From positions 1 to 56,681 of the forward strand of contig JACPTK010000028.1 of NCBI GenBank assembly GCA_016192825.1: a stretch of 56,681 nt of DNA, in the 5' to 3' direction. Below are positions 25,847-34,172 of this stretch, piece by piece (within the stretch, counting starts at the first letter, position 1; the number at the start of each line of letters is the position of its first letter). Below the pieces are notes generated by a model. That model was not told where the DNA came from. It saw only the letters and a list, made by a program, of their open reading frames with translations, and did not search any database. A program made the translations under genes and the position numbers. The stretch is from Betaproteobacteria bacterium. Its GTDB lineage: Bacteria > Pseudomonadota > Gammaproteobacteria > Burkholderiales > SG8-41.

Positions 25847-26554
25847 ATGTCCTCCAAATACATGCTGTGCAGCTTCAAGACCTGCCCCTGGGTCCAGCGC
25901 GCCGCGATCGTGCTGCGGGCGAAGCAGGTGCCGTACGACATCACCTACATCGACCGTGACAAGCGGCCCGAGTGGTTTCTCAAGGTATCGCCGCACTCGA
26001 AGGTGCCGGTGCTGGTGGTGGACGGCAAGGACGCGCTGTTCGAGTCGAACGCCATCGCCGAATACCTGGACGAGACGGTGGCGCCGCGGCTGCACCCCGA
26101 GGACCCGCTCGCGCGCGCGCGCAACCGCGCGTGGACCGACTTTGTCCCCACCTTCGCCAGCGCGGTGTCGAGCACGATGTATGCCGACTCCGACGAAGAG
26201 TTCGCCGAGAAGGCGGCGAGGATTTCCAGCCCATTCGGCAAGCTCGACGAAGCGCTCGCCAGACGCGGCAACGCCGGCCCCTGCTTCAACGGCCCGGCGT
26301 TCTCGCTGGTGGACGCGGCCTACGCGCCGTTCCTGCAGCGCTACACCTTCATGGATCGCCTGCGCCCGCTCGGCATCATCGAGTCGTTTCCCCATCTCGC
26401 CGCGTGGCGCGACGCCCTCCTCGCGCACCCGGCGGTCAAGGCCTCGACCGTCGCGAACATCGAGGCGGTCTGGCAGGAGAACCTGATCCTGCGCAAGCGC
26501 TGGCTCGGGCAGTTCGTTCCGACGAGCGTCCTCGGCGCCAGCGCCGCCGCCTGA
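25847..26554 (+). CDS. glutathione S-transferase family protein
   Basis: GST of 235 residues. The redox-type motif is at SFKTCPWVQRAAIVL (CPW near residue 13), as in omega, GSTFuA or CLIC-like GSTs rather than serine or tyrosine types. SPHSKVPVLVVDG holds the cis-proline, and LFESNAIAEYLDE is the glutathione segment. The second domain has FNGPAFSLVDAAYAPFL. A thiol-transferase or dehalogenation-like activity is more likely than simple conjugation. It starts 28 bases after the hydrolase and probably shares its transcript. Confidence 0.88.
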   Translation: MSSKYMLCSFKTCPWVQRAAIVLRAKQVPYDITYIDRDKRPEWFLKVSPHSKVPVLVVDGKDALFESNAIAEYLDETVAPRLHPEDPLARARNRAWTDFVPTFASAVSSTMYADSDEEFAEKAARISSPFGKLDEALARRGNAGPCFNGPAFSLVDAAYAPFLQRYTFMDRLRPLGIIESFPHLAAWRDALLAHPAVKASTVANIEAVWQENLILRKRWLGQFVPTSVLGASAAA

Positions 26555-26915
26555 AGAAAACGGGAGGTTGTCCCGGTCTCGGTGACGAGATACGGGTGGT
26601 CCGGCGCTTCTCCAGTATCAGTCCCGGCACGAGCCCCGGCAGCGGCACGGCGCAGAGTACGAGCGCGGGCCAGATGACCGCGTTGATCTGGTACATCGCG
26701 CCGCGCTGCCGCATGCCGTCCTCCCTCGTCGCCGGACGCGCACTTCGGATTCTCGTCCACGAATGCCACCCCATGGTGACTGCCCCGTCAAATCGTTTAC
26801 AAAATCAATAATTTGTTTTAGGCTTGCTCCCCCGCCTCTCCCGAAGGAGCAAGGAGGAAGGCGGAAGGATGAATGGCGCCGGCCATCGGTCACGCCACAT
26901 CGGGAAGGGGAACCC
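26555..26915. other. intergenic, no gene recognised
   Basis: Low-complexity G+C-rich stretches with CCGGCACGAGCCCCGGCAG near 26627, an AT-rich island near 26790-26825 and a CCGAAGGAGCAAGGAGG segment near 26843. The AT-rich island could hold a promoter for the gene at 26916, but I cannot fix hexamers. Confidence 0.4.
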
Positions 26916-27905
26916 ATTTCGAAACTCAAATTGACCATCGCGACCACGGATTACGATCATTTCCGCGATTACCGGATGGGCGTCGTCAACGCGGAAGGCA
27001 TCGATCTCAACTGGCTCAACCTGGGCCACCACGAGTGCTTCGCCCGCTTCACGGCCAACCGCGAGTTCGACCTGTCCGAGCTGTCCTTCGCGAAGTTCGC
27101 GACCCAGGTGACCCGCGAGGACAGCGACATCATCGGGCTTCCGGTCGTCTGCTCGCGGCTGTTCCGCTTCAGTGCCTTTTACGTGAACAAGAAAAGCAAG
27201 ATCCGGACCGTGATGGACCTGAAGGGCAAGAAGGTCGGCTCGCCGGAATGGGCGCATTCGGCCGCCGTGTACATGCGCGGCTGGATGCACAACGACATGG
27301 GCGTGAAGCTGACGGACGTGCACTGGGTCCAGGCGGGCGCGAACGCGCCCGGGCGCAAGGAGAAGGTCGAGCTGCATCTCCCCAAGGGGCTGACACTGAC
27401 GCGCGTCGCCGACAAGTCCCTGAGCGAGCTGCTCGCCGCAGGCGAGATCGACTGCGCCATCATCGCGCGCCCGCCGACCTGCTTCCTGGAAGGCCATCCC
27501 GACGTGGAGCGCCTCTTCCCGAACTATCACGAGATGGAGGAGGAATATTACGAGCGCACCAAGGTCTGGCCGATCATGCACATCATCGCGATGAGAAAGC
27601 GGATCCTGGACGAGCATCCCTGGGCCTCGCGCAACCTCTACAACGCATTCCTGGAATCGAAGCGCCGCAGCATCGAGCGCCTGCTCGATCCGGCCGTGTC
27701 ACGCTACCCGCTGGCGTGGCTGTCCACCTACGCGCGCACGATGCGCGACATGTTCGGCGGCGACCCGTTTCCCTACGGCATCGAGGAAAACCGCCCGACC
27801 TGGGAACAGATGGCGCTCTACACCTACCAGCAGGGCATCGCGCACCGGCAGTTCAGGCCCGAGGAGATCTTCCCCGAAGGGATCATGACCAAGGTCGTCA
27901 TCTAA
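26916..27905 (+). CDS. 4,5-dihydroxyphthalate decarboxylase-like / type II periplasmic-binding-fold protein
   Basis: About 329 residues in the family that includes Pht5-type dihydroxyphthalate decarboxylase and substrate-binding-like enzymes. It begins SKLKLTIATTDYDHFRDYRM and has the family segments FDLSELSFAKFATQV, GLPVVCSRLFRFSAFYVN and LKGKKVGSPEW. There is no signal peptide. No ATG fits: family members usually begin MSKLKL, and here the codon in that place is ATT at 26916, six bases after GAAGGGGAA. The next in-frame candidate is TTG at 26931. It precedes two class II aldolase genes, so an aromatic-acid or hydroxy-acid route is possible. Confidence 0.78.
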   Translation: MSKLKLTIATTDYDHFRDYRMGVVNAEGIDLNWLNLGHHECFARFTANREFDLSELSFAKFATQVTREDSDIIGLPVVCSRLFRFSAFYVNKKSKIRTVMDLKGKKVGSPEWAHSAAVYMRGWMHNDMGVKLTDVHWVQAGANAPGRKEKVELHLPKGLTLTRVADKSLSELLAAGEIDCAIIARPPTCFLEGHPDVERLFPNYHEMEEEYYERTKVWPIMHIIAMRKRILDEHPWASRNLYNAFLESKRRSIERLLDPAVSRYPLAWLSTYARTMRDMFGGDPFPYGIEENRPTWEQMALYTYQQGIAHRQFRPEEIFPEGIMTKVVI

Positions 27906-27940
27906 CTTCATCCTTCGGCTGACTCAGCACCGCTTTTCTA

Positions 27941-28687
27941 ATGGCGCAAGCGCCTCAAACCGGCGGTCCCGTTGCTCCAGCGATCCTCGCAGACCTGGCC
28001 GCGGCCAGCCGCGTCCTGGCCGCCCAGGACGTCGTGGACGGTTTCGGCCACGTCTCGATGCGCCTTCCGTCGGCGCCCGACCGCTACCTGATGGCGCGCT
28101 CGATCGCGCCGGCGCTGGTGACGCCCGACGACATCATCGAATACGACCTGGACAGCAATCCCCGCAATGCCGACGGCCGCTCGAGCTTCCTCGAGCGCTT
28201 CATCCACGGGGAAATCTACAAGGCCCGGCCGGATATCCGCTCCGTGGTGCATAGCCATTCACCGTCGGTGATCCCGTTCGGGCTCGTCGGCGTGCCGATG
28301 CAGGCGATGTTCCACAACGCGGCCTTCATCGCGGCGGGCGTGCCGGTGTTCGACATCCGCGAGAAGTTCGGCGCCACCGACATGCTGGTCGGCAACGGGG
28401 TGAAGGGTGTGGCGCTCGCCGAGATCATGGGCAAGAAGGACGTCGTGCTCATGCGCGCGCACGGGAGCGTCGCCTGCGGGCGGACGTTGCAGGCTGCGGT
28501 ATTCCGCGCCGTTTACACCGAGGTGAATGCGCGCATCCAGCACTGGACCGTGGCGCTCGGGCGCGGCGCGCCGATGGCCTCGCTCGACGACGAGGAAGGC
28601 CGCCTTGCGGACGTGCCCAACCAGACCGCCGGCATGCGCGCCTGGGACCTCTGGCGTAGCCAGGTCCGGAGCGCAGTAAACTGGTAG
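27941..28687 (+). CDS. class II aldolase/adducin family protein (1)
   Basis: Zinc-dependent aldolase-fold protein of 248 residues, related to fuculose-phosphate aldolase and to decarboxylases of hydroxylated aromatic acids. Metal ligands are visible as VVHSHSPS near 103 and as MRAHGSVACG near 170; the acidic residue is in SFLERFIHGEIY. It lies 35 bases after the decarboxylase-like gene, which suggests one operon. The substrate may be a carboxylated hydroxyaromatic rather than a sugar phosphate. Confidence 0.88.
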   Translation: MAQAPQTGGPVAPAILADLAAASRVLAAQDVVDGFGHVSMRLPSAPDRYLMARSIAPALVTPDDIIEYDLDSNPRNADGRSSFLERFIHGEIYKARPDIRSVVHSHSPSVIPFGLVGVPMQAMFHNAAFIAAGVPVFDIREKFGATDMLVGNGVKGVALAEIMGKKDVVLMRAHGSVACGRTLQAAVFRAVYTEVNARIQHWTVALGRGAPMASLDDEEGRLADVPNQTAGMRAWDLWRSQVRSAVNW

Positions 28688-28851
28688 CGCTCCGGCGGAG
28701 GGATGAGGGATGAGGGATGACTCCCGCAGCGTAGAAGCCTTATCCCTTATCCCTTATCCCTTATCCCTTATCCCTTATCCCTTATCCCTTATCCCTTATC
28801 CCTTATCCCCTATCACGTATCACGAATCACGGGTTTGATCAGGAGCACGTC
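28688..28851. repeat. heptamer array TTATCCC, about ten copies
   Basis: After GGATGAGGGATGAGGGATG, the heptamer TTATCCC is repeated without interruption from about 28740 to 28808, then decays into TATCACG units. Confidence 0.95.
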
Positions 28852-29559
28852 ATGCCAGATATCGCATCGAAGGACCGGACGGACGCCGGCTCGGTGATCG
28901 GGCTGAAGCAGCAGCTGGTGGACTGCATCCGCATGCTGGAACAGTCCGACATTATCGACTACAACGGCCATTGCAGCATCCGCCTCGGCGAGGATCGCAT
29001 GCTGATCAACATCGGCTCGTGCCAGCGCAGCCGGCTCACGGTCGAGGACATCTGCGCCATCGACTTCGAAGGCAACGTGATCGAGGGCAAGGGCAGGCCG
29101 CCGCTGGAGTTCCACTTGCATGCCGGCGTCTACCGGGCGCGGCCGGACGTGAAGGCGGTCGTGCACGCGCACCCCAAGTGGTCCACTTTCCTGACCATGG
29201 TCGGCCAGAGCTACCAGCCGGTGTACGCGCAGGGCTCGCTGGTCTGGCCGATGCCGGTACTCGACTCGCCGAACTCGATCAACAACCCGGTGATGGCCAA
29301 GCGCCTGGCGGACACGCTCGGCGACCGGCCGGCGGCGATGATGAAGTCGCACGGCGCGGTGACGGTCGGCAAGGGCATCGTCGAGGCGTTCGTGCTCGCC
29401 AACTACCTCGAGGAGAACGCCTACCGCCAGTACATGGCGCTGCAGATCGGCAAGCCCTACGCGTTCAGCGAGAAGGAAGTGGCGCTGTGCCGCGAGAAGC
29501 TCTGGACCGAGAGCCTGTTCAAGCGCACCTGGGATCATTTCCGCGCCAAGCTGGATTGA
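28852..29559 (+). CDS. class II aldolase/adducin family protein (2)
   Basis: Second family member (235 residues), divergent from the first. Metal ligands are in VVHAHPKWST near 100 and MKSHGAVTVGKG near 165; the catalytic acid is in LEFHLHAGVYR. GATCAGGAGCACGTC precedes the ATG. The heptamer array separates it from the first copy, but direction and family suggest the same pathway. Confidence 0.88.
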   Translation: MPDIASKDRTDAGSVIGLKQQLVDCIRMLEQSDIIDYNGHCSIRLGEDRMLINIGSCQRSRLTVEDICAIDFEGNVIEGKGRPPLEFHLHAGVYRARPDVKAVVHAHPKWSTFLTMVGQSYQPVYAQGSLVWPMPVLDSPNSINNPVMAKRLADTLGDRPAAMMKSHGAVTVGKGIVEAFVLANYLEENAYRQYMALQIGKPYAFSEKEVALCREKLWTESLFKRTWDHFRAKLD

Positions 29560-29569
29560 GCGCGGAAAT

Positions 29570-29643
29570 GATGCAGCGGGATACGGGATACGAGATACGG
29601 GATACGGGATATCTCGCATCACGCATCACGCATCTCGCATCGC
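29570..29643. repeat. heptamer arrays GGATACG and CGCATCA
   Basis: Gap between convergent genes: GGATACG/AGATACG units followed by CGCATCA/CGCATCT units, all with period 7. Confidence 0.85.
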
Positions 29644-30501
29644 TCATCCCTCGTGCGCCGGGATGCTCTTCTCCATCAGCGCCCGCAGCTCGGGCGTGAC
29701 CTCGACGTCGATGCCGAACCACGCCTTCCAGGCGGGCCTTCCTTGGTGCAGCAGCATGCCGAGGCCGTTTACGGTGCGGTTTCCGCTTTTTCTCGCGGCC
29801 GCCAGGAACGGCGTCTCGAGCGGGATGTAGATGATGTCGGCGGCGAGCGCGCTCTTCGGCAGCTTGTCGAGACGGATGTCGAGGGCGGGCTGGCCGACCA
29901 TGCCCTGGCTGGTGGCGTTGACCACCATCGCCGCGCCGTCCAGCGCGTCGTGGCGCTGCGCCCACGGCAGCGCCTTAATCGGGCCGCCGAAGTCGGAAGC
30001 GATGCCCTGGGCGCGCGCAAACGTGCGGTTGACGAGCCGGATCTCTCGCGCGCCCTCCTGCAGCAGGCCGTAGCAGACCGCGCGCGAGCCGCCGCCGGCG
30101 CCCAGCACCACGGCCGGGCCGGCATCCGCCCGCCAGCCCGGCTGGGCCTGCCTCAAATTGTGTATGAAGCCGTAGCAATCGTTGTTGCCGCCGGCGAGCG
30201 ACCCGTCGGGCCGGACGACCACGCAGCTGATCGCGCCGATGCTTCTGGCCACCGTGTCGACCTCGTCGACGATCGTCATGGCCTGCTGCTTGTGCGGGAT
30301 GGTCAGGTTGCAGCCCGCGAAGCCCAGCGGATGCAACGCGCGCAACGCCGCGGCGAGGCCCTCGGGGGGAATCGCGAGCGGCACGTAGGTCCCCGCCAGA
30401 TCGTGACGCCGGAACCAGTAGTTGTGCAGCAGCGGCGAGCGGGAGTGCATGACGGGCCAGCCCATGACGCCGGTAAGGAGGAAGCGATCGGGATGTGCCA
30501 T
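29644..30501 (-). CDS. shikimate dehydrogenase family protein
   Basis: 285-residue NADP-dependent dehydrogenase of the AroE family, reducing 3-dehydroshikimate to shikimate. Motifs: VMGWPVMHSRSPLLHNYWF (substrate serines), NLTIPHKQQA (catalytic Lys), NDCYGF (Asp), GAGGGSRAVCYGLL (nucleotide fold), NRTFARA (NADP Arg) and NATSQGM. ATG at 30501 (MAHPDRF) is chosen; the longer frame from 30546 reads MFLRRVP, which comes from a repeat also found before imuA. The AroE-like paralogues of catabolic regions (YdiB, quinate dehydrogenases) cannot be excluded. Confidence 0.88.
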   Translation of the reverse strand: MAHPDRFLLTGVMGWPVMHSRSPLLHNYWFRRHDLAGTYVPLAIPPEGLAAALRALHPLGFAGCNLTIPHKQQAMTIVDEVDTVARSIGAISCVVVRPDGSLAGGNNDCYGFIHNLRQAQPGWRADAGPAVVLGAGGGSRAVCYGLLQEGAREIRLVNRTFARAQGIASDFGGPIKALPWAQRHDALDGAAMVVNATSQGMVGQPALDIRLDKLPKSALAADIIYIPLETPFLAAARKSGNRTVNGLGMLLHQGRPAWKAWFGIDVEVTPELRALMEKSIPAHEG

Positions 30502-30526
30502 TGGGCAGAACCGGTGACGAGTGAAT

Positions 30527-30549
30527 GGAACTCGTCTCAAAAACAAAAT
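30527..30549. repeat. dispersed repeat TTTGTTTTTGAGACGAGTTCC
   Basis: On the minus strand this stretch reads as TTTGTTTTTGAGACGAGTTC plus CA; the same sequence with one change lies at about 34770 upstream of imuA. Both read MFLRRVP when translated. Confidence 0.65.
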
Positions 30550-30731
30550 TCGGGTCTTGGCTTGCAGTATCTTTAAGATACGTTCCAGTGATGAGCGCCC
30601 GGTCAGGGGCGAAACGAAGATTAGCAGAATTCACCGGGTTTCAACCCCATCTTGCCAGGTTCGCTTTTAGGAGGAACAATAAGGTCAGCTCGGTCTGACC
30701 CCTATACATCAAGGCGAGGGAGGGCTAAAGC

Positions 30732-30968
30732 ATGTTTGCGATCATCTGCAAAGCAGACGGTTTTCCGGTAAGCCGCCATGTTGGGAACGAAACTCCGGAT
30801 CTCGTCGTGACCTGGACCTCACAAGCCGCGGCCAGCGCTTTCCTCGCCGCTAAGGGCATCCAGGCCGACTACCAGGTGGTCGCGCTCACCGACGACTCTC
30901 TCGGCCGCATGGCCCAGGCGCTGGGCTGCCCGGCTGACGCCATCGCGTTCGACGCCTATCCCGGCTAG
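30732..30968 (+). CDS. small hypothetical protein
   Basis: 78 residues starting MFAIICKADGFPVSRHVGNE, behind GGGAGGGCTAAAGC. It has a compact alternating pattern (PDLVVTWTSQAAASAFLAAK) like a small alpha/beta fold and an acidic C-terminus. Family unknown. It overlaps the end of the truncated Bug gene tail-to-tail by 4 bases. Confidence 0.55.
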   Translation: MFAIICKADGFPVSRHVGNETPDLVVTWTSQAAASAFLAAKGIQADYQVVALTDDSLGRMAQALGCPADAIAFDAYPG

Positions 30969-31625
30969 TCGGCCCTCATCCGCCGTTCCTTGATCACGAC
31001 CGCCCACTTCTTCAGCTCGGATTCCAGGGTGGCCGCCGCCTGCTCCGGCGTGCTCCCGACTACATCGAGACCGTCCGCCTCGAACCGCCGGATCGTCTCG
31101 GGAAAGCTCATGGCCTTCCGGAAGTGATCGTTCAGCGTGCCGATGATTTCGCGGGGAGTGCCTTTGGGCGCGGCCAGCACGAACCAGGCGACGAACTCAT
31201 AGCCCGGCAGACCGGATTCGGCGATCGTCGGCACCCCGGGCAGGGCCGCCACCGGCTTCAGGCTGGTCACTCCGAGCGCGCGCAGCCGGCCCGACTTCAC
31301 GAATCCCACCGCGCCGGCAACGCCTGAAAACGCGACGCCCACCTCGCCGCTGATCGCCGCAACCAGCGCGGGACCGCCGCCCTTGAACTGGACGGCGACG
31401 ATGTTCGCCTTGCCGAGATAGTTGAACAGCTCGCCGGCGATGTGCGGGTTCGTGCCGACCCCCGCGGAGGCGTAGTTGAGGTCGCCGGGGCGGGATTTGG
31501 CGAGTTGCAGCAGCTCGCGAACCGACCGCGCCGGCACCGACGGATGCACGCTCAGGAACGAGGGTGTCGTCGACAGGATCGAGATCGGCTCGAAATCCCT
31601 GAGCACGTTGTACGGCACCTTGATA
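30965..31625 (-). pseudogene. 5'-truncated Bug/TctC-family gene
   Basis: The last 220 residues of a Bug protein are intact (KVPYNVLRDFEPISILSTTP through to VVIKERRMRAD), but the signal peptide and about the first 95 residues of the mature part are missing. Upstream of KVPYN the frame runs into GGTGATA/GGGATAA and CTTCATC heptamer-type repeats, which give the false start MKAEGGPALGGSLIPYHLSP. Without a signal peptide it could not be exported or bind ligand, so I call it a pseudogene. The break coincides exactly with the repeat. Confidence 0.8.
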
Positions 31626-31725
31626 GGTGATAGGTGATAAGGGATAAGGCTCCCGCCCAGCGCGGGTCCTCCTTCCGCCTTCATCCTTCATCCTTCATCC
31701 TTAGGACGTGCCCCCTCATCCCTCG
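31626..31725. repeat. heptamer arrays GGTGATA / CTTCATC
   Basis: AGGTGATAGGTGATAAGGG and CCTTCATCCTTCATCCTTCA, each with period 7, occupy the gap between the truncated and the complete Bug gene. Confidence 0.85.
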
Positions 31726-32715
31726 TCACTCGGCCCTGATCCCCGCCGCCTTCACCACCTTGCCCCACCTCGCCAGCTCGCTTCTCAGGTGGGCGCCGAA
31801 TTGCTCCGGCGTCGTGGTCGAGATGTCGAGCGACAGTTTGCTGAACCTCGCCCGCACGTCCGGCGCCTGCATGGCATCCATTATCGTCTTGTGCAGCTTC
31901 GCCAGGATCGGCTTCGGCAGCCCCGCGGGCGCGAACACCCCGAACCAGTTGGAGACGGTCATGCCCGGAACGCCGCTTTCCTCGAACGTCGGGACGTCGG
32001 GAAAGGCGCGCGCGCGTTTCAGCGTGCTGACCGCCAGCGCGCGCAGCCGCCCCGCGCGGACGTGACCGACGATGCCGGGCGCCGTTGGAAACGCCGCCTG
32101 GATCTGGCCCGCGATCACGTCGGCGTTCGCCAGCGCGATGCTCTTGTACGGCACGTGGACGATGTTCACGCCGGCGGCGAGCTTGAACAGCTCGCCCGTC
32201 ATGTGCGTCACCGAGCCGCTGCCGCCCGATCCGTAGTTGAGCTTGCCGGGCTGCGCGCGCGCCAACGCGACGAACTCCTTCGCCGTCTTCGCCGAAAACG
32301 CGGGATTCACAATGAGCACCTGCGGCGCGGTCGCCAGCAGCGTGATCGGCGTGAAGTCCCTGATCGGATCGTACGGCACGTGCTTCAGGACGTGCACGTT
32401 GATCGTGTGCGGCGAATCGCCGACCAGCAGCGTATAGCCGTCCGGCGTCGCCTTCGCCACGAGATCGCGCCCGATCGAGCCCGACGCGCCGGGCCGGTTG
32501 TCGATCACGAACTGCTGTCCGAGCAACTCCCGCAGCTTCTCGCCGAGCACGCGCGCGGTCGTGTCGGACGACCCCCCGGGCGCGTACGGGATGACCACCC
32601 GCACCGGCCGCACCGGGTATGCCTGCGCACCCGCCCCCAAGGCATAAGTCAAAAGGCACAAGGCAAAAGTGACTTTCTGCAAACAGCTGCCAGACAGCAT
32701 CCGATGGGTTTTCAC
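31726..32715 (-). CDS. Bug/TctC-family periplasmic solute-binding protein (G)
   Basis: Bug receptor of 329 residues with mature start GAQAYPVRPVRVVIPYAPGG and end KVVKAAGIRAE. GTG at 32715 (VKTHRMLSGSCLQKV) follows GGAGACCTCGGC and is preferred; ATG at 32700 is an alternative. The hydrophobic core of the signal peptide, VTFALCLLTYALG, is encoded by TTTTGCCTTGTGCCTTTTGA-type low-complexity sequence that resembles intergenic repeats. Confidence 0.88.
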   Translation of the reverse strand: MKTHRMLSGSCLQKVTFALCLLTYALGAGAQAYPVRPVRVVIPYAPGGSSDTTARVLGEKLRELLGQQFVIDNRPGASGSIGRDLVAKATPDGYTLLVGDSPHTINVHVLKHVPYDPIRDFTPITLLATAPQVLIVNPAFSAKTAKEFVALARAQPGKLNYGSGGSGSVTHMTGELFKLAAGVNIVHVPYKSIALANADVIAGQIQAAFPTAPGIVGHVRAGRLRALAVSTLKRARAFPDVPTFEESGVPGMTVSNWFGVFAPAGLPKPILAKLHKTIMDAMQAPDVRARFSKLSLDISTTTPEQFGAHLRSELARWGKVVKAAGIRAE

Positions 32716-32839
32716 GCCGAGGTCTCCTTGCGCACGGTCCGCGTCATTGCCATTCGCCATTCGCCATTCGCCTTCAACATTATGCTCCCGCCTTCCGAAA
32801 TCCTATAATCCGCCTGCCTCCCGATCCCGCGTCCAGATC

Positions 32840-33565
32840 ATGAACCCCCAGATCCGCAGCGCCGGCCCTTCGGCCCTCAAGGTGCTCACGTCCCACAGCT
32901 CGTTTTCGGTGCTCGACGCGCTGGCGCCCGCGTTCGAGCAGGCGGGCGGGCGGCAGTATGCGGTGGAAGCCGACTCGGCCAGGACAATGCTCGCCCGCAT
33001 CAAGGCCGGCGAGACGGCGGATGTCGCCGTGCTCGGCAAGGCGGCGGTGGACGAGATGGCGGAGCTGGGCATCGTCGTCGCCGGCAGCCGCCGCCCCTTT
33101 GCCCGCGCCCGCGTCGGCGTCGCCGTCCGCGCGGGCGCGCCGCGGCCCGACATCTCGTCGGTCGAGGCCTTCAAGCGCTCGATGCTCAATGCCAGCTCGA
33201 TCGCGCATACCGTGCACGGCGCGAGCGGCATGTACGTCCCGGTCCTGATGGAACGCCTCGGCATCGCGGAGCAGACGAAGCCGAAGACCGTCACGCGCCC
33301 GGGCGGCTACATCGCCCGGGTCGTCGCCGCGGGCGAGGCCGAGATCGCCATCCAGCAGATCGTGGAACTGCTGGCGGTGCCCGGCGTCGATCTGGTCGGG
33401 CCGCTGCCGGACGAAATCCAGAAGGTATTCGAGACCATGGCCGGGATCTTCACGGCATCGCGACAGCAAGCGGAGGCGGAAGCGCTATTGAAGTTTCTCC
33501 TCGCCCCGGCCAACGCTGCGGTGTTCAAGGAAAAGGGCCTCGAGTACGTCGGTAAACAGGCATGA
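32840..33565 (+). CDS. ModA-like substrate-binding-domain protein
   Basis: 241 residues with the type II periplasmic-binding fold seen in molybdate-binding ModA. LKVLTSHSSFSVLDALAPAF is the first strand and helix, MLARIKAGETADVAVLGKAA the ligand-loop equivalent, and IQQIVELLAVPGVDLVGPLP the second lobe. It ends LKFLLAPANAAVFKEKGLEY, the family C-terminus. ATG at 32840 gives no signal peptide, unlike true ModA, so it may act in the cytoplasm or may have lost its leader. It has no ABC transporter genes beside it. Confidence 0.78.
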   Translation: MNPQIRSAGPSALKVLTSHSSFSVLDALAPAFEQAGGRQYAVEADSARTMLARIKAGETADVAVLGKAAVDEMAELGIVVAGSRRPFARARVGVAVRAGAPRPDISSVEAFKRSMLNASSIAHTVHGASGMYVPVLMERLGIAEQTKPKTVTRPGGYIARVVAAGEAEIAIQQIVELLAVPGVDLVGPLPDEIQKVFETMAGIFTASRQQAEAEALLKFLLAPANAAVFKEKGLEYVGKQA

Positions 33566-33567
33566 AG

Positions 33568-33606
33568 TTGCCAGTTGTCAGTTGTCAGTTGTCAGTTGTC
33601 AGTGAG
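33568..33606. repeat. heptamer array GTTGTCA
   Basis: GTTGTCA repeated about five times with period 7, starting only 3 bases after the stop of the ModA-like gene. Confidence 0.95.
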
Positions 33607-34144
33607 GGATGACCCTCGCAGCGAAGCAATCGGGGCGCATACGATCGGTTTCGCTGACGCACGTCAGCGGAACAGGGTGGGCGGCGGGGGCGGTCCAGCG
33701 GGCCCATTCCAAACTCTTGGAGAGCTACGCCCCAGCCGCGGCCGGGTGGCGGAATGGCCGGTGACTGATCCGATTCTCCCGGTACTGGTACTGACTCAAG
33801 ACAACGCGACGGCCAAGTGAATTGCCAGAATGCGCTCGGGAGAACGGAGCAGGCGCCGGCCGTTTCGACAGGACCCGGCCAGCGGCTGAGCGGCCGCTTG
33901 CCGAAGGCAGAAGTCAGAAGCCAGGAGTCAGAAGGCGGAAAGGTAAGAATTCTCCCACCACCCCGGCGCCGCTAGTGCCCCCCGTCCATCCCGCCGAGCT
34001 GCATCTCGCCGGGCGTTCGGCAGCTCAAAGGTGCGCAGGCACCTTTACTCCCACCACCCCGGCGCTTCGCGCCACCCCTCCTCCGGCAGGAGGGGAAGGC
34101 TGTAAATCAGGCGGTTAGGGGCCCCGCCGCCGACAGGTTGCGCG
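33607..34144. other. intergenic with low-complexity repeats, no gene recognised
   Basis: Contains two copies of CCCACCACCCCGGCGC-type sequence (about 33955 and 34049), CAGAAGTCAGAAGCCAGGAG units (period 7 to 8), and a G-rich stretch. An 81-codon frame at 33575-33820 starts inside the heptamer array and is not credible. Confidence 0.5.
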
Positions 34145-34160
34145 GCGAACGATCGTTCGC
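34145..34160 (+). promoter_or_regulatory. probable LexA operator of the SOS cassette
   Basis: GCGAACGATCGTTCGC is a perfect 16-bp palindrome ending 12 bases before the lexA ATG. It contains GAAC-N4-GTTC, the form of the Gram-positive LexA (Cheo) box, not the CTG-N10-CAG box of most beta- and gammaproteobacteria. No further copy was found before imuA, imuB or dnaE2, so the cassette probably has a single control point here. Confidence 0.7.
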
Positions 34161-34172
34161 TAGCATATCGCC

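Noticed and set aside
26436-26774. 112-codon minus-strand frame with a hydrophobic stretch (AVIWPALVLCAVPLPGLVPG)
   Set aside because: The rest is arginine-rich low complexity, it runs into the GST gene on the other strand, and no ribosome binding site was seen.
28735-28812. CRISPR-like appearance of the regular TTATCCC array
   Set aside because: Units are 7 bp without spacers and no cas genes are present.
33575-33820. 81-codon frame after the ModA-like gene
   Set aside because: It starts inside the GTTGTCA array and shows no family features.
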